Of a DNA stretch of 64,000 bases, positions 43,114-52,570 are shown piece after piece (the stretch's first letter is position 1; each line of letters opens with the position of its first letter). A program made the position numbers and the translations under genes. Source of the stretch: Candidatus Mcinerneyibacteriota bacterium. GTDB taxonomy: Bacteria > Macinerneyibacteriota > Macinerneyibacteria > Macinerneyibacteriales > DSCS01. The stretch lies in contig JAFGWL010000013.1 in assembly GCA_016937175.1 (NCBI GenBank), positions 23,154 to 87,153 of the forward strand. Direction: 5' to 3'. The notes below the pieces were generated by a model, which had not been told where the DNA came from, made no database searches, and saw nothing but the letters and a program-made list of their open reading frames with translations.

Positions 43114-44335
43114 AGGGCCTCACAGCATAAAGATGATGGCTGTCGGCCCCGAAGATGAGATATTTGCTGCCCATAGCCGGCGTTGTACGGTCGATATGGT
43201 GTTTGATGGCAAACTTATACCGGCGTTCAAATGTGGCTGTATCATATCCGTAAAGAGCATAATCGTAGGAGCCGAAATAGAGGATCCCTTCGTGGAGAAG
43301 AAAACCTCCGTTGACAGCGCCCCCTTTCCGGAATTTCAGGTCGAAATCCATCCAGCGGTGATCGGTGTTAAGCTCGCCTTTTTTCTCTCCGGTGATACGG
43401 TCAAATAGGGCCACGCCCGTCTCAGTCCCGGCGGCGATGGTATCTCCGAAAAAAACAGGCCTGGCAGGAGTCAACCCCGCCTCATAGACCCGGAGCTCGT
43501 CCTCCCAGGCGGCGATGTCAAAAAGATGGAGATAATCCCCCCGGGTGGCAAAGAGCGCTGTGCTGCCTTCTACAAAGAGAGGCGATGTAATGGGAGCGTT
43601 TTTCTTTTCGATCCCGTCATAATCGATGTATTTATCATCAGATTCCCAGCTTTTGAAAAGAGCGCCCCTCTCATCAAGGAGGAAAAGTGTATTCCCTGAA
43701 GCTCCGAAAAAGCCGTGGGGTGTCAGAAATAGGCTGTCCCGAAACCCCCCGGAGAAATGCTTTTCAAACAGGACTTTTTTATCCTCCCGGCTCCAGCAGA
43801 CCAGGCGCCCGTTTTCATTCCCGGCAGCGATAAACCGGTCTGTAACCAGGGGAGCCGCGGTAACCCATCCTCCCGTATCCTCGCTCCAGAGGATCTCTCC
43901 GTTAGAAGCGTCGATCTCGTAGACCCGGCCTGTATCAGACCCCACAAAGACGGATCCGCCGTGATAGACCGGTGATGAGAGGTTCTGGTCTGACTCTCCC
44001 AGGGGCTCTGTTTCCCAGCGCACCTCTCCGTTGTCCTCTTCCAGGGCCACAAGGACCGCCTTAAATCGTTTCTGCTCCAGCTCCAGAGCGATACCCGGTT
44101 TGATCCTCTGCACCCTGGGGATCACATAGCGCCCTTCGGCTGTCTCATCCTTGGTGATAAGGACTTTCCATGTGATCACAAGACCGTGTTCCGGAAGGGT
44201 CAGGGGGACGGTCTGGACCTTCAGCGTCTCCCCCAGGTCATAGCGCCAGACTTCTTCTGAGCGTCCGCAGCCCGATAAAACGATAAACGAAAGAAAAGGG
44301 ATAAAAAAGAGGAAGGACCTTCTACTTATCATCAT
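43103..44335 (-). CDS. PQQ-like beta-propeller lipoprotein
   Basis: The 410-residue protein has a lipoprotein signal with lipobox LSGC (Cys23). At least six repeats of the PQQ-propeller type follow, recognisable as [77 protein letters not shown] and [15 protein letters not shown]. This resembles BamB, the lipoprotein of the outer-membrane barrel assembly machine, but generic propeller lipoproteins look the same, so BamB is only a possibility. It overlaps lepA by 14 bases and hemW by 11. Confidence 0.8.
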   Translation of the reverse strand: MMISRRSFLFFIPFLSFIVLSGCGRSEEVWRYDLGETLKVQTVPLTLPEHGLVITWKVLITKDETAEGRYVIPRVQRIKPGIALELEQKRFKAVLVALEEDNGEVRWETEPLGESDQNLSSPVYHGGSVFVGSDTGRVYEIDASNGEILWSEDTGGWVTAAPLVTDRFIAAGNENGRLVCWSREDKKVLFEKHFSGGFRDSLFLTPHGFFGASGNTLFLLDERGALFKSWESDDKYIDYDGIEKKNAPITSPLFVEGSTALFATRGDYLHLFDIAAWEDELRVYEAGLTPARPVFFGDTIAAGTETGVALFDRITGEKKGELNTDHRWMDFDLKFRKGGAVNGGFLLHEGILYFGSYDYALYGYDTATFERRYKFAIKHHIDRTTPAMGSKYLIFGADSHHLYAVRPYEP

Positions 44336-46109
44336 CCACCTGCAGAACAGAGAGGAAGGCTTCCTGGGGGATCTCCACCTTTCCCACCCGTTTCATGCGT
44401 CTTTTCCCCTCTTTCTGTTTTTCAAGGAGTTTCTTCTTCCGTGTGATGTCGCCGCCGTAGCATTTGGCTGTGACGTTTTTGCGCAGGGGCTTGACCGAGG
44501 AGCGGGTAAGGATCTTGGAGCCCAGGGCTGCCTGGATGACCACTTCAAAAAGCTGTCTGGGAATATTCTCCTTGAGTTTTCGCACCACTCCCATCCCCCT
44601 GTGATAGGCCTGCTCCTTATGGACGATCACGGTAAGAGCGTCCACGGGTTCTCCGTTGATGAGGATAGAGAGTTTAGCCAGCTCCCCTCTCCTGTGCCCA
44701 CAATATTGATAATCGAAGGAGGCGTAACCCGAAGTCAGGGATTTCAGGCGGTCGAAGAATTCAAAAATGATCTCGCTCAGGGGCATGTCGTATTTGAGCA
44801 TGACCCGTTCTTCAGTGAGATAGGTCATCCCCTTATGGATCCCGCGCTTGTCGATACAGAGCTTCATCACCGCTCCTATATATTCCGAAGGAAGCAGGAT
44901 CTCCACATTGACATAGGGCTCTTCAAGATATTCCAGTTTTGTCTCATCCACCTGGGACGGGTTGTGGATCTCAGCCACAGAGCCGTCTTTCATAAAGGCC
45001 TTGTAGACTACGCTTGGCGTCGTGATAACCAGATCCATATTGAATTCCCTCTCAAGACGCTCCTGGGTCACCTCCATGTGAAGAAGGCCCAGAAACCCCA
45101 CACGAAACCCGAATCCCAGCGCCTGGGAAGTCTCGGGTTCAAACATAAGGGCGGCATCATTGAGTTGGAGTTTATCCAGGGCTTCACGAAGCTCGGGATA
45201 TTTGTCGTTGTCGGCGGGATACATCCCGCAGTAGACCATGGGAAGGATCTCCCGGTATCCGGGCAAGGACTTCTCCGTGGGCCGGGCTGCCAGGGTGATG
45301 GTGTCTCCCACTTTGGCGTCGCTGATGGTCTTTATCCCGGCGATTATATATCCTACATCTCCGGCTTCCAGTTCGGAGACATTCTTCATCACAGGCTGGA
45401 AGATCCCTGTCTCCAGGACATCGTGGACCGCTCCTGTGCTCATCAGCTTGATCTTGTCTCCTTTACGTACAGACCCGTCGAAGATACGTACGTAGAGGAT
45501 GACTCCTTTGTAGGAGTCGTAATGGGAGTCGAATATAAGGGCCTTGAGAGGCTTTTCTGAATCTCCCGTGGGAGCCGGGATCCGCTCGATGATGGCATCC
45601 AAAACAGCCTCTATCCCGATCCCTTCCTTGGCGCTGGCAGGGATAACGGCATCGGGGTCGAAGCCGATCTGGCCCACAAGCTCCTCTGTGGTCTTGTCAA
45701 CATCGGCTCCGGGAAGGTCTATCTTGTTCAGAACCGGGATGAGGACCAGGTCGTGGTCCACAGCCAGGTAGGCATTGGCAAGGGTCTGGGCCTGGATCCC
45801 CTGGGAAGCATCCACCACAAGAAGAGCTCCCTCGCAGGCCGTAAGGGCCCGGGATACCTCATAGGAGAAATCCACATGCCCGGGCGTATCGATGAGATGA
45901 AGGCGGTAGCCTTTGTATATGATGCGTACAGCCTGGGATTTGATTGTGATCCCCCGTTCGCGTTCGATATCCATGGAATCAAGATACTGCTCCTTCATGT
46001 CCCGTTTGGAGACAGTCTGGGTAAACTCAAGCATCCGGTCTGCAAGTGTCGACTTGCCGTGGTCGATATGGGCTATAATGGAAAAATTCCTTATTTTGTC
46101 AATACTCAT
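44322..46109 (-). CDS. lepA: Elongation factor 4
   Basis: The 595-residue GTPase acts on stalled or mispositioned ribosomes. The P-loop is [15 protein letters not shown], switch and G3 are [13 protein letters not shown] and [14 protein letters not shown], and the G4 motif is LNKIDLP. The LepA-specific C-terminal domain contains [30 protein letters not shown]. Length is normal. It follows the barrel-protein gene by 8 bases. Confidence 0.97.
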   Translation of the reverse strand: MSIDKIRNFSIIAHIDHGKSTLADRMLEFTQTVSKRDMKEQYLDSMDIERERGITIKSQAVRIIYKGYRLHLIDTPGHVDFSYEVSRALTACEGALLVVDASQGIQAQTLANAYLAVDHDLVLIPVLNKIDLPGADVDKTTEELVGQIGFDPDAVIPASAKEGIGIEAVLDAIIERIPAPTGDSEKPLKALIFDSHYDSYKGVILYVRIFDGSVRKGDKIKLMSTGAVHDVLETGIFQPVMKNVSELEAGDVGYIIAGIKTISDAKVGDTITLAARPTEKSLPGYREILPMVYCGMYPADNDKYPELREALDKLQLNDAALMFEPETSQALGFGFRVGFLGLLHMEVTQERLEREFNMDLVITTPSVVYKAFMKDGSVAEIHNPSQVDETKLEYLEEPYVNVEILLPSEYIGAVMKLCIDKRGIHKGMTYLTEERVMLKYDMPLSEIIFEFFDRLKSLTSGYASFDYQYCGHRRGELAKLSILINGEPVDALTVIVHKEQAYHRGMGVVRKLKENIPRQLFEVVIQAALGSKILTRSSVKPLRKNVTAKCYGGDITRKKKLLEKQKEGKRRMKRVGKVEIPQEAFLSVLQVDDDK

Positions 46110-46117
46110 CTTTCACC

Positions 46118-46900
46118 TCAAAATCTGTAGCTCAGGGAGAAGATATTAGCCATTAACTCCCCGTCATCTATCTGTGTTGCATATTCCAGTATAAAGATCC
46201 CGGCCCGGAGGACCATCCCTCCGGTCCAATGCTCCTCATTAAATCCGCTCACCAGGGAAAAGGCTTCGCTGACAGCCCATTCGGCTCCTCCGTGGAGAGT
46301 CTTCTCGCCCTGCGTTGACTCCCAGCGGGCAGTCAGGGTCAGAAAACGCCAGGAAGTCCCCCCGTAGAGGTTGATACGGCTCTCGTTTCCCATGGTTTCG
46401 AAAGAGCCCCCGGCCATGAAGGCATCCCCTTTCCAGCCGGCGGCCAGAGCCGGGATGAAGAAGGTCTTCTTCTCAGGGCCGTTTTCCCGGAAAAGGAAAC
46501 GGAAAGAGCCTGTCAGGCGAAAAGGTCCTTTCAGCTTTCTGTATCCCAGGCTGAAAGCTGTATCCCGGGAGCGGTAATCCCTTGTGATCTCCCCCCATTC
46601 ATCCCGTCCTTCGATCTCCCCCCAGTTATAGTGGATGAGATCGGCAAAGTACTCCCTCCAGGCAGCCGAGATATAGTGGACCCTTATATCAGCCGGGAGG
46701 AAAGAGGTGGAGAAGTAGGCATGGTTCCCGTCCGCCCAGAAAGGGTTCCCTGTATAGGCCCGGCCTTCCGGGTCGAAGGAATTTCCCGCCCCCAGGGCCC
46801 GGACCGAATAGGGAAAAGAGAGAACGGAAATATCACTCTTTTCAGCTCTTAAAGGGTTCCAAAAAGCAAAAAAGAGAATCAAGATCAGAAGCTTTTTCAT
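46118..46900 (-). CDS. Outer-membrane beta-barrel protein, UPF0164/PorV-like
   Basis: The 260-residue protein has a signal peptide (FFAFWNPLRA) and the N-terminal pattern VRALGAGNSF known from PorV/PorQ and UPF0164 proteins. Alternating beta segments (FRLTGSFRFLF, FIPALAAGWKG, LTLTARWEST, GMVLRAGIFIL) lead to the C-terminal FSLSYRF with a terminal Phe, the sorting signal for barrel assembly. Function unknown. Its ATG lies 7 bases after the promoter -10 element and has no ribosome binding site, so the mRNA is probably leaderless. It is the first gene of the lepA operon. Confidence 0.75.
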   Translation of the reverse strand: MKKLLILILFFAFWNPLRAEKSDISVLSFPYSVRALGAGNSFDPEGRAYTGNPFWADGNHAYFSTSFLPADIRVHYISAAWREYFADLIHYNWGEIEGRDEWGEITRDYRSRDTAFSLGYRKLKGPFRLTGSFRFLFRENGPEKKTFFIPALAAGWKGDAFMAGGSFETMGNESRINLYGGTSWRFLTLTARWESTQGEKTLHGGAEWAVSEAFSLVSGFNEEHWTGGMVLRAGIFILEYATQIDDGELMANIFSLSYRF

Positions 46901-46907
46901 TTGTGTG

Positions 46908-46936
46908 AGAATAGTGAAAATTCATGTCACCGTCAA
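46908..46936 (-). promoter_or_regulatory. Promoter of the barrel protein-lepA operon, probably giving a leaderless mRNA
   Basis: TTGACG (46936-46931) and TATTCT (46913-46908) are 17 bases apart on the minus strand. The ATG at 46900 begins 7 bases after the -10 element, where transcription itself should start. Confidence 0.75.
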
Positions 46937-46982
46937 CCCCTTTCTCCACAGGCGAAAGGGAGGGGCGAGCCATAAAAGAAAC

Positions 46983-47960
46983 CTATTCCCAGAGATACCG
47001 GGTCAGTTTCCGGATGACGATATAAGGGTCTTCTCCTCGTTTAAAGGCGATATCCGCATCTGAAAACGAGGTCAGTGTCTTTTTCAGCGCCACTTCGGAA
47101 TGGCGCAGCGCTGTTGCTTTATAATCCTTGAGCTGCATAAGATAGGGATGCATTCCGATCCGGGCGGCCAGGGCCTTTCCTGATTCGTTTCTGTAGGCGT
47201 GGACCAGAAGCATTTTTTTCACTTCATTAAAAAGGAGTGTCAGGACGGCCAGAAGGTCTCCTGTGTCCATCTTCCGGATCAAAGGGAGAAGAGACGTAAA
47301 AAAGTCTCTCTTTTTCTTTTCCCGGAGCCTGTCGAGACAATCGAAGACCGTCCATTTTGCGAAGGTCCCTGAAAAGTGATCCAGATCCTCACGGGTAACC
47401 TTTTTTTTGTCTCCCAGAAAAAGGATAAGTTTATCGGCTTCCTGGAGGAGGATGACGATGGAGTTCTCGTTGATCTCCAGAAAACACTGAAGAGCTTCGG
47501 GGGACAGGGATATGCCGCGCGCCCTGAAGCGCTCCCGTACGATATCGGCAATCTGCTTTTCATAGAGGCGCGGCCCCTTGATGACCTGTTCCCCTTTGAG
47601 TGCGCTGAAAGGCTTTTTTTTGGTGGCTGTTTCGTTTTCCGTGTAGAAAATAACAGTCTTCCCGGCTGAGGCACTCTGGCGAAGAGGCTCCTCCAGTAAA
47701 GTATTCCCTGTAAATTTTTCGGACCTTTTGATGAAATAGACCTTATTTTCTGAAAACATATCCCGTGAGGAGAGTTCATCGCTCAAAAAGTCCGGGGGCG
47801 TATCGTCGCCCGAGAGAAGTTCAACGGCTTCTTCGCTTTCTCGGGACGAGAGGGCTTCCCTCAGAGCCGCTTCATAGTAGGGAGAAGCGGAAACGATCAG
47901 ATAGGCCCCGGGCGGGAGCGTCCCCTTTTCCAGACGGCCTAAAAGCTCCTGAAAGGTCAT
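46983..47960 (-). CDS. holA: DNA polymerase III delta subunit
   Basis: The 325-residue protein is the clamp-loader subunit that opens the sliding clamp. The family layout is clear: YLIVSASPYYEAALREAL, VYFIKRSEKF, the middle FLEINENSIVILLQEADKLILF, TFAKWTVFDCLDRL, and the C-terminal LARIGMHPYLMQLKDYKA and ADIAFKRGEDPYIVIRKL. It follows lptE by one base, the same gene order as lptE-holA in E. coli. An inverted repeat (CCCTTTC and GAAAGGG, 46938-46960) lies after the stop but without a T-run. Confidence 0.9.
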   Translation of the reverse strand: MTFQELLGRLEKGTLPPGAYLIVSASPYYEAALREALSSRESEEAVELLSGDDTPPDFLSDELSSRDMFSENKVYFIKRSEKFTGNTLLEEPLRQSASAGKTVIFYTENETATKKKPFSALKGEQVIKGPRLYEKQIADIVRERFRARGISLSPEALQCFLEINENSIVILLQEADKLILFLGDKKKVTREDLDHFSGTFAKWTVFDCLDRLREKKKRDFFTSLLPLIRKMDTGDLLAVLTLLFNEVKKMLLVHAYRNESGKALAARIGMHPYLMQLKDYKATALRHSEVALKKTLTSFSDADIAFKRGEDPYIVIRKLTRYLWE

Positions 47961-47961
47961 A

Positions 47962-48444
47962 TCAGAACCCTTCCATGACCGTATCTCTCAGGTCTGAAGC
48001 CAGGGCTTTGGCTGTTCTCTCCACAAGCACAGAGTCACTTACACTGATATCATACTCGTAAAAGGCTTCATAATTATAATCATCGTCTGATTCCACAACC
48101 TTCTCTCCCTGGGAGAAGGTGTATCCCAGGCGGATAGTGATCTTGACTGACGTCGGGTTTCCGGCGCTGTCGATGGACCCGGTCTCCTTGCGGTACTCCT
48201 TCACCTTCACATCGAGGATGCTGTCGGCGTCCCCTTCGCTTTCCGGGGACAGATTCCCGTCATTGATAAACGAATCATTCAGATAGCGGTAGAGAAGGTC
48301 CCCCAACTCGTATTTAATGGTCTTGTTCTCCACAGGGCGTATATGGAGGGTCCTGACTCCTTCCAGCCTTGTATTACGAAATGTATAGGTACAGGCGGCA
48401 AGAAAGGCCAGGATAAGGAAAAGAAAGGTCTTTAGAAGTCTCAT
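47962..48444 (-). CDS. lptE: LPS-assembly lipoprotein LptE
   Basis: The 160-residue lipoprotein has lipobox LAAC (Cys18) followed by TYTFRNTRLEGVRTLHIRPVEN, the start typical of LptE. A helix (LLYRYLNDSFI) and three beta segments follow (SILDVKVKEYRKE, VKITIRLGYTF, YEYDISVSDS). LptE plugs the LptD barrel in the outer membrane and helps insert LPS. Next to holA, and with a kds operon in the same window, the call is well supported. It overlaps nadB by 4 bases. Confidence 0.85.
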   Translation of the reverse strand: MRLLKTFLFLILAFLAACTYTFRNTRLEGVRTLHIRPVENKTIKYELGDLLYRYLNDSFINDGNLSPESEGDADSILDVKVKEYRKETGSIDSAGNPTSVKITIRLGYTFSQGEKVVESDDDYNYEAFYEYDISVSDSVLVERTAKALASDLRDTVMEGF

Positions 48445-50039
48445 TCCAGCTCCTTTTTGGTGAAATCGGTGTAGCGGTCCTGAAAAGCCTTGCTTTTTTC
48501 AGGATAGTCTATCATATAGTGGATCCCCCTCGATTCTTTGCGCCATTGGGCCGAACGCACAGTGATCAGGGCGTTGATGATAATATTGCGCATCTCGATG
48601 AGATTCACCGAGAGAGGGTTGGCGTAATAAAACTCCCGGATCTCGTCCCGGATAAGATGGATTCTTTTCAGAGCCGCCTCCAGGCGCTTGTCCGATCGCA
48701 CGATCCCCACAAAATTCCACATGGTCCGCCGGAGTTCATCCCAGTTATGGTTGATGAAGACATTTTCGTGTTTGGGGGTGGTGGGAGATTCCCAGGGGTC
48801 CAGTTCAGGCACAGGGTCCCCCTTTTCTCCGCGGTGTATGCTTTCGGCGGCCATTAAGGCCATGGCGCCCCCTTCCAGAAGAGAATTGCTGGCCAGCCGG
48901 TTTGCCCCGTGAAATCCTGTGCAGGCTGTCTCCCCCAGGGCATAGAGGTTCTCTATATCGGTCTGCCCGTCTATATCAGCTTTGATCCCGCCGCAGGTGT
49001 AGTGAGCTGCCGGGACCACGGGGATCATCTCTTTGGTGATATCGATGTTGTACTCCAGACATTTACTGTAGATATTGGGGAAACGGCCGGTGATAAACTC
49101 TTTGGGCTTCATGGATATATCCAGATAGAGGTGGTCAGCCCCGGACCGTTTCATCTCGGTATCCATGGCCCTGGCTACGACATCCCGGGGCGCCAGGGAT
49201 TTCAGGTGATGATACCGGTGCATAAAGGGCTCACCGTTCTCATCCTTGAGGATCCCCCCCTCTCCCCGGACCGCTTCTGAGATAAGGAAATTCTTGGCGT
49301 AAGGGTGATAGAGCGTCGTGGGATGAAACTGCATAAACTCCATATTCCGGATAACAGCCCCGGCCCGGTAGGCCATGGCTATCCCGTCTCCCGTTGCTGT
49401 ATCGGGGTTGGAGGTGTAGAGATAGATCTTGCCGGCGCCGCCTGTAGCCAGAAAAGTCTTCCGGGCCCCCACAGCCAGGACTTCATTATTCTGTTTATTG
49501 TAGACATAGGCGCCCCAACACCTTTTTCTCTCTGATTTTACCGACTTCATCTTATATTCCATGATCAGGTCGATGGCAAAATGGTAGGGCATGAAGATGA
49601 TGTTAGGATGCTGGCGCACTTTTTTCAGAAGTTTACTCTGGATCTCCCGCCCTGTGATATCTTTATAAAAGAGGATCCGGTTCTCTGAATGGGCCCCTTC
49701 CCGGGAAAGCCGGTATTCTGAACCCGATTTCTCAAAGAGGACACCGTGCCGTGTCAGGGCTTCGATGACAGGCGCTCCGCAGCCGACCATACGGCTCACC
49801 ACATCCTGATCGCAGAGACCGTCTCCGGCCACGAGGGTGTCCCGGATATGCTTGTCGGCACTGTCCTGCGTTCCCGGAAGGACTGCAGCGATCCCGCCCT
49901 GGGCGTAATAGGTATTGTTCCCCTCTTCGGGGCCCTCTTTACACAACAGGATCACCTGCCCCTTTGAAGCGATCTCCAGGGCCAGAAGAGATCCGGCGAT
50001 GCCGTTTCCGATGATAAGATAATCGGTTTTAAAAATCAT
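48441..50039 (-). CDS. nadB: L-aspartate oxidase
   Basis: The 532-residue flavoprotein oxidises aspartate to iminoaspartate, the first step of NAD synthesis. It can use fumarate instead of oxygen, which suits an anaerobe. The FAD-binding start is YLIIGNGIAGSLLALE. GNNTYYAQGGIAAVL, RLSREGAHSENRILFYKD, EFMQFHPTTLYHP, ISEAVRGEGGIL and AHYTCGGIKADIDGQTDIEN are diagnostic. nadA and nadC are not in the window. It leads the nadB-lptE-holA unit. Confidence 0.95.
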   Translation of the reverse strand: MIFKTDYLIIGNGIAGSLLALEIASKGQVILLCKEGPEEGNNTYYAQGGIAAVLPGTQDSADKHIRDTLVAGDGLCDQDVVSRMVGCGAPVIEALTRHGVLFEKSGSEYRLSREGAHSENRILFYKDITGREIQSKLLKKVRQHPNIIFMPYHFAIDLIMEYKMKSVKSERKRCWGAYVYNKQNNEVLAVGARKTFLATGGAGKIYLYTSNPDTATGDGIAMAYRAGAVIRNMEFMQFHPTTLYHPYAKNFLISEAVRGEGGILKDENGEPFMHRYHHLKSLAPRDVVARAMDTEMKRSGADHLYLDISMKPKEFITGRFPNIYSKCLEYNIDITKEMIPVVPAAHYTCGGIKADIDGQTDIENLYALGETACTGFHGANRLASNSLLEGGAMALMAAESIHRGEKGDPVPELDPWESPTTPKHENVFINHNWDELRRTMWNFVGIVRSDKRLEAALKRIHLIRDEIREFYYANPLSVNLIEMRNIIINALITVRSAQWRKESRGIHYMIDYPEKSKAFQDRYTDFTKKELE

Positions 50040-50056
50040 ATTCCACCTTACCGAAA

Positions 50057-50084
50057 AGTTTAGTCGTCACCTGAAAAAAGTCAA
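50057..50084 (-). promoter_or_regulatory. Promoter of nadB-lptE-holA
   Basis: TTGACT (50084-50079) and TAAACT (50062-50057) are 16 bases apart on the minus strand. The -35 overlaps the stop codon of the aroE-aroK gene, and the ATG is at 50039. Confidence 0.5.
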
Positions 50085-51361
50085 CGGCCAATCTCGTCCC
50101 CCTCTTGTAAAGACAGCTTCATCTCCTCTTTGACGCGTCCGGCCGCTTCCGGGACAGAAAGCGATTCTGTCGCTAAAATAAGGTCTGATAGGGAGAAATA
50201 GGAACTCAGCCGCGCTTCATAGAGCCGGAAGATCTCTTCCTTGTCTTTCCCGCTTAACAGAGGTCGGTCAGAAGCCCGCTTGAGGGCAGTTTCCGGTGTC
50301 GTCCACAGAAAGAGGACAAGGGCTTCCGGAGGGATCCTTTCCCTGTTTACCGGATCCAGCCAGAGTCCGCCCCCCGAATCAATGACATCATAGGAAAAGA
50401 GCTCGCCCCGTTTGACGATATCGCTTTCCAGGGCGCGGAATCCCTTTTCCCCCAAGGTAGAAAAAGCTTCGTGGCGGTCGAGAGCCGTTCTCTTCTCAAT
50501 CTCATCGTCTGTGGAAAAATGAGTCATCCCCTCTTTTTGCAGCTCCCGGGCCAGTGCTGTCTTTCCTGTTCCCATAAATCCAGTGAGTATCAGAGGTTTA
50601 CCTTTTTTCAGAGAACGCAGCCCCTCTTTCCCGGGATCACCGGTTAAAGGCCCTGAGTGGGTCATCAGGACGAAAGAAGCCCTTCCCTGCTCTATGAGCC
50701 ATTCTTCTCCGCGGAAGGTTTTTAAGCCCCTTTTGAGGCCTCTGAGAGCGGTTTCAGAGCCGGGATAGGCTGCATCGATTATTATTCCGTTAAATTCCGG
50801 ATGAAGTGCCAGAGGATCCGCCTGACGAGGGAGAGCGCAGATAAGCAGTCGGAAGCTTTCCCAGGAGGATTCCCATCTTATCAGGGGTATTTTGAACAAA
50901 TCAGCAGTCTTTTCCCCTCGCGAAGTACTTCTATTGGCCAGAAAGACGTCCATCCCCTCGTGAAGGGCCGCAAGGACCGCCGCTTTCCCCGCCCCGCCGG
51001 CTCCGGCGATGAGCACACGGCATCCTTTGGGGATTCCGCTCTTTCGGATGAAAGCCCGCACAGCTGCATAATCAGTGTTGCAGGCTTTCCAGAGCCCCTC
51101 TTCCCTTATAAGCAGGTTGGCTGCACCGACGTTTCGTGCAGCCTCGTCGCTTTTGTCAGCCAATTTCAGGGCCGTTTCCTTGAGAGGGCTTGTGATATTG
51201 AGCCCTTTTAAGGGGAAATGAGTAAGGATCATGCGCAGTTCTTCTTCTGTCGCTGCTAAAAAACGCCCGTAACGGCCCTTTTCTCCAGAAAAGAGAGAAA
51301 AGAGTTCAGGGCTTTTGGAATGAAGGACAGGAAAACCCGCCACACCGTACAACCCGTTCAT
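50081..51361 (-). CDS. aroEK: Shikimate dehydrogenase-shikimate kinase fusion
   Basis: The 426-residue protein joins two consecutive shikimate-pathway enzymes. Residues about 1-250 are AroE: GVAGFPVLHSKSPELF (shikimate-binding Ser), GLNITSPLKETAL with the catalytic Lys, and the NADP loop LIAGAGGAGKAAVLAAL. Residues about 260-426 are AroK with Walker A ILTGFMGTGKTALA, STDDEIEKRT and DSGGGLWLD. Together they would turn 3-dehydroshikimate into shikimate 3-phosphate. I prefer the ATG at 51361, which has GGAG 9 bases upstream, over one at 51376 that has none. Single-gene unit. Confidence 0.92.
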   Translation of the reverse strand: MNGLYGVAGFPVLHSKSPELFSLFSGEKGRYGRFLAATEEELRMILTHFPLKGLNITSPLKETALKLADKSDEAARNVGAANLLIREEGLWKACNTDYAAVRAFIRKSGIPKGCRVLIAGAGGAGKAAVLAALHEGMDVFLANRSTSRGEKTADLFKIPLIRWESSWESFRLLICALPRQADPLALHPEFNGIIIDAAYPGSETALRGLKRGLKTFRGEEWLIEQGRASFVLMTHSGPLTGDPGKEGLRSLKKGKPLILTGFMGTGKTALARELQKEGMTHFSTDDEIEKRTALDRHEAFSTLGEKGFRALESDIVKRGELFSYDVIDSGGGLWLDPVNRERIPPEALVLFLWTTPETALKRASDRPLLSGKDKEEIFRLYEARLSSYFSLSDLILATESLSVPEAAGRVKEEMKLSLQEGDEIGR

Positions 51362-51418
51362 CTTAAAAATCTCCATAACTCAGTGTAGCACAGATCGGAA
51401 GTTTTTCATCAGGGGATA

Positions 51419-51449
51419 TAAAAAAAAGGGGCCGCTTCATGCGGCCCCT
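51419..51449 (-). terminator. Rho-independent terminator after the TPR-SLH gene
   Basis: On the minus strand the 9-base arms AGGGGCCGC (51449-51441) and GCGGCCCCT (51435-51427) pair perfectly with a 5-base loop. A run of 8 T follows. A textbook terminator 8 bases past the stop codon. Confidence 0.93.
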
Positions 51450-51457
51450 GAAGGGAC

Positions 51458-52552
51458 TTATTTGAGGATCGTCTTGAGCTTTTTAATGGCCATGATGGCT
51501 TTTCGCCCCGGAACTTTTTCATCGATTCCGAAGGTCCCTGTGATATTGGTCTCCAGGATACCGCGGCTGGTGCAGATCATGACAGCGTTGAAAGCGAAGT
51601 GGCTCCCGGGAACATCTGAAAAGGGTGACGGTGTCCCGATGAACTGAGTGGCCATCTTGGGATCATTGGCGATCTTCATGATGATACGGGAGATGAAGAC
51701 AGCGTAGTCGGCTTTGGTGATGGCTCTTTCCGGATGGTACATCCCGTCGGGATAAAGGTCGATGATGCCCCCTTCCACGACTTTGGAAATAAAGGAGTAG
51801 GCCCAGTGATCGGTGCTTACATCGGGAAGAGAAAACTCCTCTTCAGGGACATTCCCCGCTCCATACTCCTGGAAACCCTGTTTTTCCTCCTCTTTGAAGA
51901 GGTCTTCCACGTCGATCTCATCCACGAAGAGAGCAGCAGCATCCGCCCTTGTGATGGCGGGGCTCATGGCGATACGCCGGGCAGCTTTTCCCATACCGGC
52001 CACAGCCATCTGCATCTCGTTCAGTTCGTTGAGATACTTCATGGTCTGGGGATCATTGGCTTTGATGTTCAGGGCGTTGGTATACCAGTTGCGGGCTTCT
52101 TCATATTCTCCCAGGCGGTACTGAGCATAGCCCACCATACGTGTGGTGACTTCTGAATTCTCATTGAGCTTGTAGGCTTTCATAAAGGCTTTCAGGGCGT
52201 CTTTGGGCTCGTTCATGGCCAGGGAGACTTTCCCCATGACGATGTAGCCGGGCCAGTACTTGGAGTCTTTGGAGACGCACTCTTCAGCCATTTTAAGGGC
52301 GGGTTTGTACTTCTCTTCCCCGAGGTAGGCGTAAGCCATCCCCTCATAGGCCGGGGCATATTTGGGATCCAGGCTCTTGGCCAGGTTGAACTCGTTGAAG
52401 GCTTTTTCCCATTCACCGGCATCGATATACTTCATCCCCTCTTTATAATGGGATTCAGGTGTATCCATGATGCTTTCCTGTTTCCTCTCGGGGCCGCATC
52501 CGGCCACAAGGATCACAGCAAGCAGAATAATGACAGCATAAAAACGTTTCAT
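51458..52552 (-). CDS. TPR lipoprotein with S-layer-homology domain
   Basis: The 364-residue protein has a lipoprotein signal with lipobox VAGC (Cys19). Four or more TPR repeats lie at about residues 34-175 (SHYKEGMKYIDAGEWEKAFNEF, YAPAYEGMAYAYLGEEKY, EVTTRMVGYAQYRLGEYEEA). The C-terminal third carries an SLH domain and a half repeat (LPDVSTDHWAYSFISKVVE, AITKADYAVFISRI, FSDVPGSHFAFNAVMICTSRGIL). SLH domains bind peptidoglycan or its polymers, so this lipid-anchored protein may tether a membrane to the wall. It follows the LPP20-type gene by 18 bases and ends at a strong terminator. Confidence 0.83.
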   Translation of the reverse strand: MKRFYAVIILLAVILVAGCGPERKQESIMDTPESHYKEGMKYIDAGEWEKAFNEFNLAKSLDPKYAPAYEGMAYAYLGEEKYKPALKMAEECVSKDSKYWPGYIVMGKVSLAMNEPKDALKAFMKAYKLNENSEVTTRMVGYAQYRLGEYEEARNWYTNALNIKANDPQTMKYLNELNEMQMAVAGMGKAARRIAMSPAITRADAAALFVDEIDVEDLFKEEEKQGFQEYGAGNVPEEEFSLPDVSTDHWAYSFISKVVEGGIIDLYPDGMYHPERAITKADYAVFISRIIMKIANDPKMATQFIGTPSPFSDVPGSHFAFNAVMICTSRGILETNITGTFGIDEKVPGRKAIMAIKKLKTILK

Positions 52553-52570
52553 GTCGATCCCCCGTCCTTC

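Noticed and set aside
44601-45560. 319-codon plus-strand frame opposite lepA
   Set aside because: It is antisense to a highly conserved gene; no start signal or family match.
46938-46960. Inverted repeat CCCTTTC/GAAAGGG after holA as a terminator
   Set aside because: The stem is short with a 9-base loop and no T-run follows, and it lies directly against the next promoter. It is not convincing as a terminator.
51382-51410. Promoter for the aroE-aroK gene around TACACT (51387-51382)
   Set aside because: The hexamer at the -35 distance (GATGAA) is poor, so the call would be guesswork.
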